Origin: an uncultured Lysobacteraceae bacterium
GTDB lineage: Bacteria > Pseudomonadota > Gammaproteobacteria > Xanthomonadales > Xanthomonadaceae
Length of the DNA: 38,087 nucleotides
Reading direction: 5' to 3'
Assembly (NCBI GenBank): GCA_937897645.1
Contig: CALCNV010000082.1
Span: 1-38,087 of the forward strand
In this document: positions 16,232-23,647 of the stretch, one piece after another
Layout: each line of letters opens with the position of its first letter
Numbering within the stretch: position 1 is the first letter of the stretch
Program-made: the position numbers and the translations under genes
The notes under the pieces: model-generated
What the model saw: only the letters and a program-made list of their open reading frames with translations
Told to the model about the DNA's origin: nothing
Databases searched by the model: none

Positions 16232-16789
16232 ATGAGCCAGATCAAGATCGCGGTCATCGTCGGCAGCCTGCGCAGGGAGTCGATCAACAAGAAACTGGCG
16301 CTGGCAGTCAGCGGCATGTTCGCGGAGCGCTTCACCTTGCAGCGCGTGGAAATCGCCGAGCTGCCACCCTACAACCAGGACTTCGATGGCGATTTTCCTG
16401 CATCGGGACTTCGGTTCAAGCGGGAAGTAGAGGCGGCCGACGCCTTGCTCTTCGTGACGCCCGAGTACAACCGTTCGATGCCAGGCGTATTGAAGAACGC
16501 CATCGACGTGGGTTCGCGTCCTTCCGGCAGCAATTCCTTCGCCGGCAAGCCGGCAGCAGTCATCGGCACCTCACCCGGCGCGCGCGGCACGGCATTGGCG
16601 CAACAGCACCTGCGCAACGTACTGGCGGGCCTGGACGTGTTGGCCATGCCGCAGCCGGAAGTGACCGTGCAATACCAGGAAGGGTTGATCGACGCGGAAG
16701 GCCGGATCGACAACGAACGCACGCAGAAATTCCTGCAGCGTTTCGTGGATGGCTATTCCACCTGGCTGATCAAGACGCTGGGTGTGTGA
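16232..16789 (+). CDS. NADPH-dependent FMN reductase (ChrR/YieF-like quinone reductase)
   Basis: A 185-aa flavodoxin-like reductase; relatives reduce quinones and, incidentally, chromate. The FMN phosphate loop is IVGSLRRESINKKLA (about 8-22), and VTPEYNRSMPGVLKNAIDVG plus the GTSPGARGT loop are diagnostic of this family. The start ATG is preceded by AAGGAG 7-8 bases upstream. It follows the MITE-like element by 29 bases, so the element may lie in its promoter region. It converges with ygfZ, with a palindrome in the gap. Confidence 0.9.
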   Translation: MSQIKIAVIVGSLRRESINKKLALAVSGMFAERFTLQRVEIAELPPYNQDFDGDFPASGLRFKREVEAADALLFVTPEYNRSMPGVLKNAIDVGSRPSGSNSFAGKPAAVIGTSPGARGTALAQQHLRNVLAGLDVLAMPQPEVTVQYQEGLIDAEGRIDNERTQKFLQRFVDGYSTWLIKTLGV

Positions 16790-16816
16790 CCACAAGCGCG
16801 GGCGCGCGTAGAGGAT

Positions 16817-16876
16817 CGTAGGAGCGACGTAAGTCGCGACCGAATCTTTTCAGTCGCGACTCACGTCGCTCCTACG
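16817..16876. repeat. Palindromic repeat between convergent genes
   Basis: Arms 16817-16840 and 16853-16876 are 24-bp reverse complements with one mismatch and a 12-base loop. Each arm also folds on itself (GCGAC-GTAA-GTCGC). It is related to the repeat at 8955-9058 and fills the gap between the FMN reductase and ygfZ stop codons. Confidence 0.88.
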
Positions 16877-16889
16877 CCTACCGATCAGG

Positions 16890-17756
16890 TCAGCGTTCCA
16901 GCCCGCTTCGCAACGCAACTTCGAGCAGCGCTACTTCTCCTGCATGCAGGACTCCTGCAGGCCGATCCAATGGCAATACGGCCAGCGTCAACGGCGTATC
17001 CCCGTGGCATACGCTGATGACGGTGCCGAGCACACGCTCACCATCGGCGACTTCCATGCCAGCTTCCAAAGCCACGTCGGATTCGAACAGGACGAGTCCA
17101 CGTTTGGCCTTGCCCAGGAAATGCGTGCGCGCCACGATTTCCTGTCCCGGGTAGCAGCCTTTTTTCACGCTGAAGGCCGGCAGGCGCTCCAATGACAATT
17201 GCTGCGGCGTCCACTGTTCACGCTGTTCAGCCGGCAGGCGCACCAGTCCGTGCAGCAGGTCGTAGTGTTTCCACGAAAGGCTGGCATGCATAACTGACGG
17301 AGCATCGCTGATCGGCGATATGCGCAGCACACGCGGCTGCCCGGCATCGCCATAGTCCAGCTCCATCGCTTCGCCGGCGATGCCGATCCGCGCATTCTCG
17401 GCCGTAACGGGTGCTGTGAACGCGCCGCTGAGTTGCAAGTCGCTGCGTGCTACCACCTTCAACTTTCGTCTAAAGACCAGGCGCTGCAGTTGTGTCGCCA
17501 GCGTTTCTGCATCGATGTCGGCCAACACCAGCAGGATCTTGTCGTCCGCCAGCTTGAGCAGCGCAAAAACCGCAATGACGCGTCCTTTGGGGGTCAGCCA
17601 TGCGTTCCACTGCCAATGTCCCGGGGTCAATGCGACCACGTCGTTGGCGAATTGCGCCTGCGCGAATGCGGTCGCATCCATGCCTTCCAGCGTGATGATC
17701 GCATGGTCCGGCAGGGCGAAGAAGGGTGTCACGGGCAGGGAATGGTTGTCAGGCAA
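16890..17756 (-). CDS. ygfZ: Tetrahydrofolate-dependent Fe-S cluster protein YgfZ
   Basis: A folate-binding protein of the GcvT-like fold needed for maintenance of certain Fe-S enzymes. The 288-aa product carries the family signature KGCYPGQEIVARTHFLGK with the conserved Cys. The N-terminal folate domain contains ANDVVALTPGHWQWNAWLTPKGR. There is no good ATG: TTG at 17756 gives the listed start and GTG at 17732 is a shorter option. It is divergent from the complex II locus, whose promoter overlaps its first codons. Succinate dehydrogenase contains three Fe-S clusters, so the neighbourhood makes functional sense. Confidence 0.9.
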   Translation of the reverse strand: MPDNHSLPVTPFFALPDHAIITLEGMDATAFAQAQFANDVVALTPGHWQWNAWLTPKGRVIAVFALLKLADDKILLVLADIDAETLATQLQRLVFRRKLKVVARSDLQLSGAFTAPVTAENARIGIAGEAMELDYGDAGQPRVLRISPISDAPSVMHASLSWKHYDLLHGLVRLPAEQREQWTPQQLSLERLPAFSVKKGCYPGQEIVARTHFLGKAKRGLVLFESDVALEAGMEVADGERVLGTVISVCHGDTPLTLAVLPLDRPAGVLHAGEVALLEVALRSGLER

Positions 17757-17774
17757 GGGTGCGGGGACTAAAAT
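17746..17774 (+). promoter_or_regulatory. Sigma70-type promoter of the complex II locus
   Basis: TTGTCA (17746-17751) and TAAAAT (17769-17774) are separated by 17 bases. The predicted start is near 17781, about 14 bases before the SDHAF4-like ATG. The -35 box lies inside the first codons of the divergent ygfZ gene when its TTG start is used. Confidence 0.75.
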
Positions 17775-17794
17775 TTGTGCGTTGCGAGAACCTC

Positions 17795-17965
17795 ATGATA
17801 GGCCAAACCCCTTCCATCCCAGACCCCGCGCCTGCAACACAGCAGCCTGACAAGGCTGTTGCCAGTGAGCCGGTAGTGCCGCCCAAGGAGATAGGCGGGC
17901 GCGAAGGCCCTGAGCCGACGCGATACGGGGATTGGGAGAAAAACGGGCGCTGCATCGATTTCTGA
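17795..17965 (+). CDS. SDHAF4-like succinate dehydrogenase assembly factor (DUF1674)
   Basis: This 56-aa protein has a disordered Pro/Ala-rich N-terminus and the conserved tail EIGGREGPEPTRYGDWEKNG ending RCIDF, the DUF1674 signature. The eukaryotic relative SDHAF4 (Sdh8) binds flavinylated SdhA and promotes its assembly with SdhB. It sits directly downstream of the predicted promoter and 78 bases upstream of sdhC, as the likely first gene of the operon. The start is ATG 17795; the longer upstream frame runs into ygfZ. Confidence 0.85.
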   Translation: MIGQTPSIPDPAPATQQPDKAVASEPVVPPKEIGGREGPEPTRYGDWEKNGRCIDF

Positions 17966-18043
17966 CCTGTCAGTCATCTACCAGTACCTGCCCAGCCAAC
18001 GCGGCCCTTGAAAGCCGCCCAGCCGAGAAAACGAGTCCAGCGA

Positions 18044-18439
18044 ATGGCGACCAAGCAACGTCCGCTTTCACCGCACCTGCAGGTGTACCGCTGGCAGATC
18101 CAGATGGCGACCTCCATCGTCCATCGGGCTACCGGGATCATCCTTACCGTTGGTGCCTTCCTCATCGCGGGCGCATTGCTGGCGATGGCCACTGGGCCGG
18201 AAGCATGGGATTGCGTGCAGCGCATCGCGGGTTCGTGGTTCGGGCTTGCCGTGCTGTTCGGCTGGACCTGGGCCTTCGCCTACCACCTCCTCAACGGCAT
18301 CCGCCACCTGGTGCAGGACGCAGGCTACGGCTTCAGCATCCCGGCCTTCGTGCGCAGCGGCTGGCTGTCGGTGATCGGCAGCCTGTTGCTCACCGGCCTG
18401 ATCTGGGGCTTCATTATTGCCAAGGGAGGCTGGGCATGA
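18044..18439 (+). CDS. sdhC: Succinate dehydrogenase cytochrome b556 subunit
   Basis: A membrane anchor subunit of complex II that binds haem b and ubiquinone with SdhD. The 131-aa protein starts MATKQRPLSPHLQVYRWQ, the standard SdhC opening, followed by SIVHRATG and three membrane helices. HLLNGIRHLVQDAG contains the conserved haem-ligand His. The start is ATG 18044; no strong ribosome site is visible, and a TTG-started frame 12 codons upstream is less like the family. Its stop overlaps sdhD by 4 bases. Confidence 0.95.
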   Translation: MATKQRPLSPHLQVYRWQIQMATSIVHRATGIILTVGAFLIAGALLAMATGPEAWDCVQRIAGSWFGLAVLFGWTWAFAYHLLNGIRHLVQDAGYGFSIPAFVRSGWLSVIGSLLLTGLIWGFIIAKGGWA

Positions 18440-18825
18440 ATCCCCGTTACCGCACTCCGCTGAAGCAGGTTCGCGGCTTGGGCTCGGCGAAAGAGGGCAC
18501 GCAGCATTTCTTCGTGCAGCGCCTGACTGCCCTCGCGTTGATCGTCCTGGCATGCTGGTTCCTGTATTTCGTGGTCAGCCTGATGCAGGCCGATTACCTG
18601 ACCGCCAGCGATGCCGTGGCCAGGCCGTGGAACGCGACGCTGCTGATCGCGTTCCTGGTGGCAATGTTCTGGCATGCGCAACTCGGCGTGCAGGTGGTCA
18701 TCGAAGATTACGTGCACAGCCACGGGCTTGCGCTCGCGGCGCAGATCGCGGTGCGTTTCCTGTGCATCCTGGGTGCGCTGGCCAGCGTGTTCGCCGTGGT
18801 GATCCTCGCATTGGGCGGCGTCTGA
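18436..18825 (+). CDS. sdhD: Succinate dehydrogenase hydrophobic membrane anchor subunit
   Basis: The 129-aa partner of SdhC has three hydrophobic helices. The N-terminus (TPLKQVRGLGSAKEG) precedes QHFFVQRLTALAL. FWHAQLGVQVVIEDYVH carries the expected haem ligand His and the Asp-Tyr pair at the quinone site. The start ATG overlaps the sdhC stop (ATGA), and GGGAGG lies upstream within sdhC. sdhA follows after 31 bases. Confidence 0.95.
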   Translation: MNPRYRTPLKQVRGLGSAKEGTQHFFVQRLTALALIVLACWFLYFVVSLMQADYLTASDAVARPWNATLLIAFLVAMFWHAQLGVQVVIEDYVHSHGLALAAQIAVRFLCILGALASVFAVVILALGGV

Positions 18826-18856
18826 CCTGTCAGCGCCACAAAGGAACCTTGAGTAC

Positions 18857-20650
18857 ATGACTTCTGCTTACAAGATCACCGAACACAAGTACGACATGGT
18901 CGTGGTGGGCGCGGGTGGCGCCGGCTTGCGTGCTACGTTCGGCCTTGCCGCCAAGGGCCTGCAGACCGTCTGCCTGACCAAGGTATTCCCCACGCGCTCG
19001 CACACCGTCGCTGCACAGGGTGGCATCTCCGCCGCGCTGGGCAACATGGGCGAAGACGACTGGCGCTACCACTTCTTCGACACCATCAAGGGTTCGGATT
19101 GGCTGGGCGACCAGGACGCGATCGAATACATGTGCCGCGAAGCCATCCCGGCCATCGTCGAACTGGAACACTACGGCGTACCGTTCAGCCGCACCGAAGA
19201 AGGCAAGATCTACCAGCGCCCCTTCGGCGGCATGACCACCAAGTTCGGCGAAGGTCCGCCCGCACAGCGCACCTGCGCGGCCGCGGATCGCACCGGCCAC
19301 GCCATGCTGCACACGCTGTACCAGCAATCGCTGAAGCACGATGCGCGCTTCATGATCGAGTACTTCGCGCTTGACCTGATCTTCGACGAGGAAGGTGCGT
19401 GCAAGGGCGTGCTGGCGCTGGACATGGCCGAAGGCTCGCTGCACCTGTTCCGCGCCCAGGGCGTGGTACTGGCGACCGGTGGTTACGGTCGCGCCTATTT
19501 CAGCGCGACCTCGGCGCATACCTGCACCGGCGACGGCGGTGGCCTTGCGCTGCGTGCCGGCCTGCCGATGCAGGACATGGAATTCGTGCAGTTCCATCCC
19601 ACCGGCATCTACGGCGCGGGCTGCCTGATCACCGAAGGCGTGCGTGGCGAAGGCGGCATCCTGCGCAACAGCAACGGCGAACGCTTCATGGAGCGCTACG
19701 CACCGCATTACAAGGACCTGGCGTCGCGCGACGTGGTGTCGCGTTCGATGACCATCGAGATACGCGAAGGCCGGGGCGTGGGCGAGCACAAGGATCACAT
19801 CCTGCTCGACCTGACCCATCTGGGGCCGGAAGTCATCAACGAGAAGCTGCCCGGCATCGCCGAGAGCGCGCACATCTTCGCCGGCGTGGATGTGGCCAAG
19901 CAGCCGATCCCGGTCATTCCCACCGTGCACTACAACATGGGCGGCATCCCGACCAACTACCACGGCGAAGTCGTGCGCAAGGTCGGCGATAACCCCGATT
20001 CCGTGGTGCCCGGCCTGTATGCGATTGGTGAAGCCGCCTGCGTGTCCGTGCATGGCGCGAACCGCCTGGGTTCCAATTCGCTGCTCGACCTGGTCGTGTT
20101 TGGTCGCGCGGTGGCCAACCGCTGCGCCGAGACCATCAAGCCGAATGCATCGCACAGCAAGTTGGCCGGCGATGCCTGCGACAAGGCGCTGTCGCACCTG
20201 GACAAGCTGCGTAACGCCAATGGCGATACGCCGACGTCGGTGATCCGCGACAACATGCAGCGCACCATGCAGAACGACGCCGCCGTGTTCCGCACCAGCA
20301 AGACGCTGAAGGAAGGCTGCGACAAGATGGCCGACATCTTCACCTCGTTCGAGGACGTCAAGGTGACCGACCGCTCGCTGGTCTGGAACTCGGACCTGCT
20401 GGAAACCTACGAGCTGCACAACCTGCTGCTCAATGCGGTGGCCACGATCAATTCAGCCGAGCAGCGCCATGAAAGCCGTGGCGCGCATGCGCACGAGGAT
20501 TTCCCGGACCGCGACGACGTCAACTGGCAGAAGCACACGCTGGTCAACGTGGACGAGAAGGGCAAGTGCAGCTTCGATTTCCGCCCGGTGCACATGTACA
20601 CGTTGAGCAAGGACGTGGACGTGGTGCCGCCGAAGCCGCGCGTTTATTAA
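18857..20650 (+). CDS. sdhA: Succinate dehydrogenase flavoprotein subunit
   Basis: The catalytic subunit of complex II oxidises succinate to fumarate with covalent FAD. The 597-aa chain shows the dinucleotide motif VVVGAGGAGLRATFGLA (about 15-31), the flavinylated His in SHTVAAQGGISAALGN, the substrate region QFHPTGIYGAGCLITEG with EGVRGEGG, and HGANRLGSNSLLDLVVFGR for FAD. The C-terminus RPVHMYTLSKDV is typical. AAGGAA lies upstream of ATG 18857. It is the target of both the SDHAF4-like protein and SdhE encoded in the same locus. Confidence 0.98.
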   Translation: MTSAYKITEHKYDMVVVGAGGAGLRATFGLAAKGLQTVCLTKVFPTRSHTVAAQGGISAALGNMGEDDWRYHFFDTIKGSDWLGDQDAIEYMCREAIPAIVELEHYGVPFSRTEEGKIYQRPFGGMTTKFGEGPPAQRTCAAADRTGHAMLHTLYQQSLKHDARFMIEYFALDLIFDEEGACKGVLALDMAEGSLHLFRAQGVVLATGGYGRAYFSATSAHTCTGDGGGLALRAGLPMQDMEFVQFHPTGIYGAGCLITEGVRGEGGILRNSNGERFMERYAPHYKDLASRDVVSRSMTIEIREGRGVGEHKDHILLDLTHLGPEVINEKLPGIAESAHIFAGVDVAKQPIPVIPTVHYNMGGIPTNYHGEVVRKVGDNPDSVVPGLYAIGEAACVSVHGANRLGSNSLLDLVVFGRAVANRCAETIKPNASHSKLAGDACDKALSHLDKLRNANGDTPTSVIRDNMQRTMQNDAAVFRTSKTLKEGCDKMADIFTSFEDVKVTDRSLVWNSDLLETYELHNLLLNAVATINSAEQRHESRGAHAHEDFPDRDDVNWQKHTLVNVDEKGKCSFDFRPVHMYTLSKDVDVVPPKPRVY

Positions 20651-20659
20651 GCAGGGACG

Positions 20660-20887
20660 ATGACGATGCTCGCGAATTTCATTGCCTCGCTCTCGCGCCC
20701 GGAAGCGATGCTGCTTTTCGCGCTGGTCTGGGCGGCATTTCCGCTGCGAATGCTGCTTGACAGGTCCATGACCGTTAACGAGCGCCGGTCATGGGCGCTG
20801 GTTTGCGCCATCATTCCGATTGCCGGCTATCTGATTTTCCTGATCGTGCGCGCGATACGCGCTTCTTTCGCAGCGCGAGCCGCCTGA
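20660..20887 (+). CDS. Small two-helix membrane protein between sdhA and sdhB
   Basis: The 75-aa product has two predicted membrane helices, about 14-33 (EAMLLFALVWAAFPLRMLL) and 45-64 (WALVCAIIPIAGYLIFLIV), and short basic ends. The second helix has a PI.GYLIFLI pattern similar to the N-terminal helices of PLD-nuclease-domain membrane proteins. The ATG is 9 bases after the sdhA stop, and sdhB starts 16 bases after its end, so it is cotranscribed. Two ATG codons (20660, 20666) are possible. The function is unknown; the position suggests a role in complex II assembly or as an accessory subunit. Confidence 0.8.
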   Translation: MTMLANFIASLSRPEAMLLFALVWAAFPLRMLLDRSMTVNERRSWALVCAIIPIAGYLIFLIVRAIRASFAARAA

Positions 20888-20903
20888 GCCAACGAGACCA
20901 AAC

Positions 20904-21686
20904 ATGGCAGAGTTCACCCTCCCCAAGAATTCCAAGATAGGCAAGGGCAAGCACTTCCCCGCGAAGGGCGCGAAGAACCCGCGTGTCTTCAAGGTGTACC
21001 GCTGGAGTCCGGACGATGACCAGAATCCGCGCACGGACACGTATGAAGTCGACCTGGCGGCATGCGGCCCGATGGTGCTGGACGCACTGATCAAGATCAA
21101 GAACGAGATCGACCCCACGCTGACCTTCCGCCGCTCCTGCCGCGAAGGCATCTGCGGTTCGTGCGCGATGAACATCGACGGCACCAACACCCTGGCCTGC
21201 ACGCGCGCCATTAGCGACTGCCAGAAAGCCGAAGTGCCGATCTATCCGCTGCCGCACATGGACGTGGTCAAGGACCTGGTGCCGGACCTGACCCATTTCT
21301 ACGCGCAGTACGCGTCCATCAAGCCGTGGATCCGCACGCAGACGCCGGCCCCGACCGACCGCGAGCGCCTGCAGTCGCCGGAAGACCGCAAGCAGCTGGA
21401 TGGCCTGTACGAGTGCATCCTGTGCGCGTGCTGCTCCACGTCCTGCCCCAGCTACTGGTGGAATGGCGAACGTTACCTGGGCCCGGCGATCCTGTTGCAG
21501 GCCTACCGCTGGATCATCGATTCGCGTGATGAGGACACCGGCGCGCGTCTCGACGACCTGGAAGATCCCTTCCGCCTGTATCGCTGCCACACGATCATGA
21601 ACTGCGCGCGTACCTGCCCGAAAGGCTTGAATCCGGCGTTGGCCATCGCCGAAATCAAGAAGTTGATGCTGGCGCGCCGGGCCTGA
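20904..21686 (+). CDS. sdhB: Succinate dehydrogenase iron-sulfur subunit
   Basis: It carries electrons from FAD to quinone through three clusters. The 260-aa protein has the [2Fe-2S] ligands in SCREGICGSCAMNIDG and a later Cys (TLAC), the [4Fe-4S] set in CILCACCSTSCPSYWWN, and the [3Fe-4S] set in CHTIMNCARTCPKGLNP. WWNGERYLGPA lines the quinone site. The start is ATG 20904 with GAGA upstream. It ends 40 bases before sdhE. Confidence 0.98.
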   Translation: MAEFTLPKNSKIGKGKHFPAKGAKNPRVFKVYRWSPDDDQNPRTDTYEVDLAACGPMVLDALIKIKNEIDPTLTFRRSCREGICGSCAMNIDGTNTLACTRAISDCQKAEVPIYPLPHMDVVKDLVPDLTHFYAQYASIKPWIRTQTPAPTDRERLQSPEDRKQLDGLYECILCACCSTSCPSYWWNGERYLGPAILLQAYRWIIDSRDEDTGARLDDLEDPFRLYRCHTIMNCARTCPKGLNPALAIAEIKKLMLARRA

Positions 21687-21726
21687 TCCGGCGGGCTGCC
21701 TGTACGCGGGCAGCCGCTTCGTACCC

Positions 21727-21993
21727 ATGCAGGGCACCGACCTGACCAGCGACGAGATCGAGCTCAAGCGCATCCGCTGGCGTTGCCGACGTGGCATGCG
21801 CGAGTTGGACCAGCTGTTCGGCCGTTACGTGGACCGGCAATGGGCGCAAGCTCCTGAAGTCGAGCGCGGGGTTTTCCTACGCCTGCTTGACTGCGAGGAC
21901 GATAAGCTCTGGCGCTGGTTCATGGGCTACGAGCAGTGTCCCGATGTTGCACTCGCATCACTCATCCAACAGATCCGTCAGCTGCCGGCTTGA
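21727..21993 (+). CDS. sdhE: FAD assembly factor SdhE (SDHAF2 family)
   Basis: A small soluble helper that promotes covalent attachment of FAD to SdhA. The 88-aa helical protein contains IRWRCRRGMRELDQLFGRYV, matching the RGxxE hallmark of SdhE as R-G-M-R-E, and LLDCEDDKLWRWFMGYEQ in the second half. It follows sdhB by 40 bases. The next gene overlaps it in another frame. In E. coli sdhE (ygfY) pairs with ygfX; the same order appears here. Confidence 0.95.
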   Translation: MQGTDLTSDEIELKRIRWRCRRGMRELDQLFGRYVDRQWAQAPEVERGVFLRLLDCEDDKLWRWFMGYEQCPDVALASLIQQIRQLPA

Positions 21994-22396
21994 ATGGCGA
22001 CCCTCGCGCTGGGTGATTGGCGCGCTGGTAGCGCTCGCGGCACTGGCGACGGTTTCGGTACTCGCTTCGGAAATGCCTCGCTTGGTAGCTTGGCCGTTGA
22101 TAATCGTCCTGATACTGCATGCTGGCCTGCAGATCCGCGGGTATAGAAGCATGCCTCGCCACGACTTCGTTTTCCCGGGCAACGACCTCGCCGTATTACT
22201 GGATGGCGAGCCGATCGATGCCGTGGAAGTCCAGTGGCGTGGGCCGCTTGCCTTCATCACCTGGAAGGATCGCAAGGGCAGGCGCAGACGACTGTCGTGG
22301 TGGCCAGATACGCTTCCACCCAGCAGCCGACGTGAACTGCGTCTGGCCGCTGGGCACCTGGATGCTGTGCGATCTGCGCTGTCAGTGGCACCATAG
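21944..22396 (+). CDS. YgfX/CptA-like membrane protein
   Basis: About 150 aa with an N-terminal LEWRPSRW motif, two hydrophobic helices (about 24-41 and 45-60), then a soluble part with LAVLLDGEPIDAVEVQWRGP and a basic RKGRRRRLSWWPD patch, ending RRELRLAAGH. This order matches YgfX of E. coli, the partner of SdhE. The start is unclear: ATG 21944 keeps the LEWRPSRW motif but overlaps sdhE by 50 bases; GTG 22013 would lose it. CptA was described as a toxin acting on the cytoskeleton in E. coli, a role that remains debated. lolC follows after 6 bases. Confidence 0.7.
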   Translation: MLHSHHSSNRSVSCRLEWRPSRWVIGALVALAALATVSVLASEMPRLVAWPLIIVLILHAGLQIRGYRSMPRHDFVFPGNDLAVLLDGEPIDAVEVQWRGPLAFITWKDRKGRRRRLSWWPDTLPPSSRRELRLAAGHLDAVRSALSVAP

Positions 22397-22402
22397 TGGC
22401 CT

Positions 22403-23647
22403 ATGTTCAAACCCATCCCAGTCGCCATCGGCCTGCGCTACCTGCGCGCCAAACGTCGCAATGGCTTTATTTCCTTCATCTCGCTGGCTTCGATCCTGGG
22501 CATTGCCCTGGGCGTGGCCGTGCTGATCACCACGCTGTCGGTGATGAGCGGCTTCCAGCGCGAGATCCGCGACCGCATGTTGCAGATGACGGCGCATGCC
22601 ACGGTCAGTGCCGCCGGCGACTCAATGTCGGACTGGCCGCATGCCGTCGAAGTCGCCAAGCAGGATCCGCGCGTGGCGGGCGCTGCGCCCTACGTGGATA
22701 TCCAGGCCTTGATCAAGGGTCCGCGCAACCAACCTGCGATGGTGCGTGGCATCGTCCCGGAACAGGAAAAGAACGTGTCAGTGCTGGCCGAGAAAATGAA
22801 GCGCGGCAGCGTGGATTCGCTCACTCCCGGCTCGTTCAACATAGTGTTGGGCAACGAACTAGCACTGTGGTTGGGTGTGGACGTGGGTGACAGCGTGGTA
22901 GTCATGCTGGCGGATGAGCGTGCGACTCCGGTGGGATCGATGCCCAGCCTGAAACGATTCAAGGTCAGTGGCACCTTCGAGGCTGGCTATAACGAAATCG
23001 ACAAGGGCCTGGCGGTCGTCAATATGTCCGACCTGCAGCGCGTGTTGCGCATGGGCGATGGCGTCACCGGCGTGCGCCTGAAATTGAACGACATGGACCA
23101 GTCATGGGACGTGGCGCGTGGACTTGCCGAGCGACTGCAGGGTCCGTACCGCATCAGCGACTGGACCAGTGAAAACGCGAACCTCTACCACTCGCTGAAG
23201 ATGGAAAAGACGGTGATGGGCATCCTGCTCTCGCTGATTATCGCGATGGGTGCATTCAACCTCGTCTCCTCGCAGGTGATGCTGGTCACCGACAAGCAGG
23301 CGGACATCGCCATCCTGCGCACCCTGGGCCTGACCCCCCGCGGAGTGATGCAGGTGTTCATGGTGCAGGGTGCGCTGATCGGCATCATCGGCACCGTGTT
23401 GGGCGTGGTGGGTGGCATCCTGCTGACCATCAACCTGGAACGGATCCTCGGCGTGATCGAATCCTTGTTCAACGTCACCCTGCTGCCTTCCGACGTCTAC
23501 TACATCACCGGCTTGCCGTATGACTTGCAGGCCCGCGACGTGCTCGTGATTACCCTGGTGGCGCTGACGATGAGCTTCCTGGCCACGCTGTACCCCGCGT
23601 GGCGCGCGGCGCGCACCGATCCGGCAGAGGCGCTGCGTTATGAATAA
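22403..23647 (+). CDS. lolC: Lipoprotein-releasing ABC transporter permease (LolC/LolE/LolF type)
   Basis: The permease of the Lol system extracts outer-membrane lipoproteins from the inner membrane. The 414-aa protein has the family start PVAIGLRYLRAKRRNGFISF, a first helix, a large periplasmic MacB-like domain (about 50-265), then three helices of the FtsX type, with LRTLGLTPRGVMQVFMVQG as the coupling region. Only one permease gene precedes lolD, so the complex may be the homodimeric LolDF type; a second permease elsewhere cannot be excluded. Its stop overlaps lolD by 8 bases. Confidence 0.93.
   Translation: MFKPIPVAIGLRYLRAKRRNGFISFISLASILGIALGVAVLITTLSVMSGFQREIRDRMLQMTAHATVSAAGDSMSDWPHAVEVAKQDPRVAGAAPYVDIQALIKGPRNQPAMVRGIVPEQEKNVSVLAEKMKRGSVDSLTPGSFNIVLGNELALWLGVDVGDSVVVMLADERATPVGSMPSLKRFKVSGTFEAGYNEIDKGLAVVNMSDLQRVLRMGDGVTGVRLKLNDMDQSWDVARGLAERLQGPYRISDWTSENANLYHSLKMEKTVMGILLSLIIAMGAFNLVSSQVMLVTDKQADIAILRTLGLTPRGVMQVFMVQGALIGIIGTVLGVVGGILLTINLERILGVIESLFNVTLLPSDVYYITGLPYDLQARDVLVITLVALTMSFLATLYPAWRAARTDPAEALRYE

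Noticed and set aside
18830..20419. Open frame of 529 codons on the minus strand opposite sdhA
   Set aside because: It is the mirror of a GC-rich gene with strong codon bias. It has no family motifs and is His/Ala/Gly/Val-rich, and sdhA on the other strand is certain.
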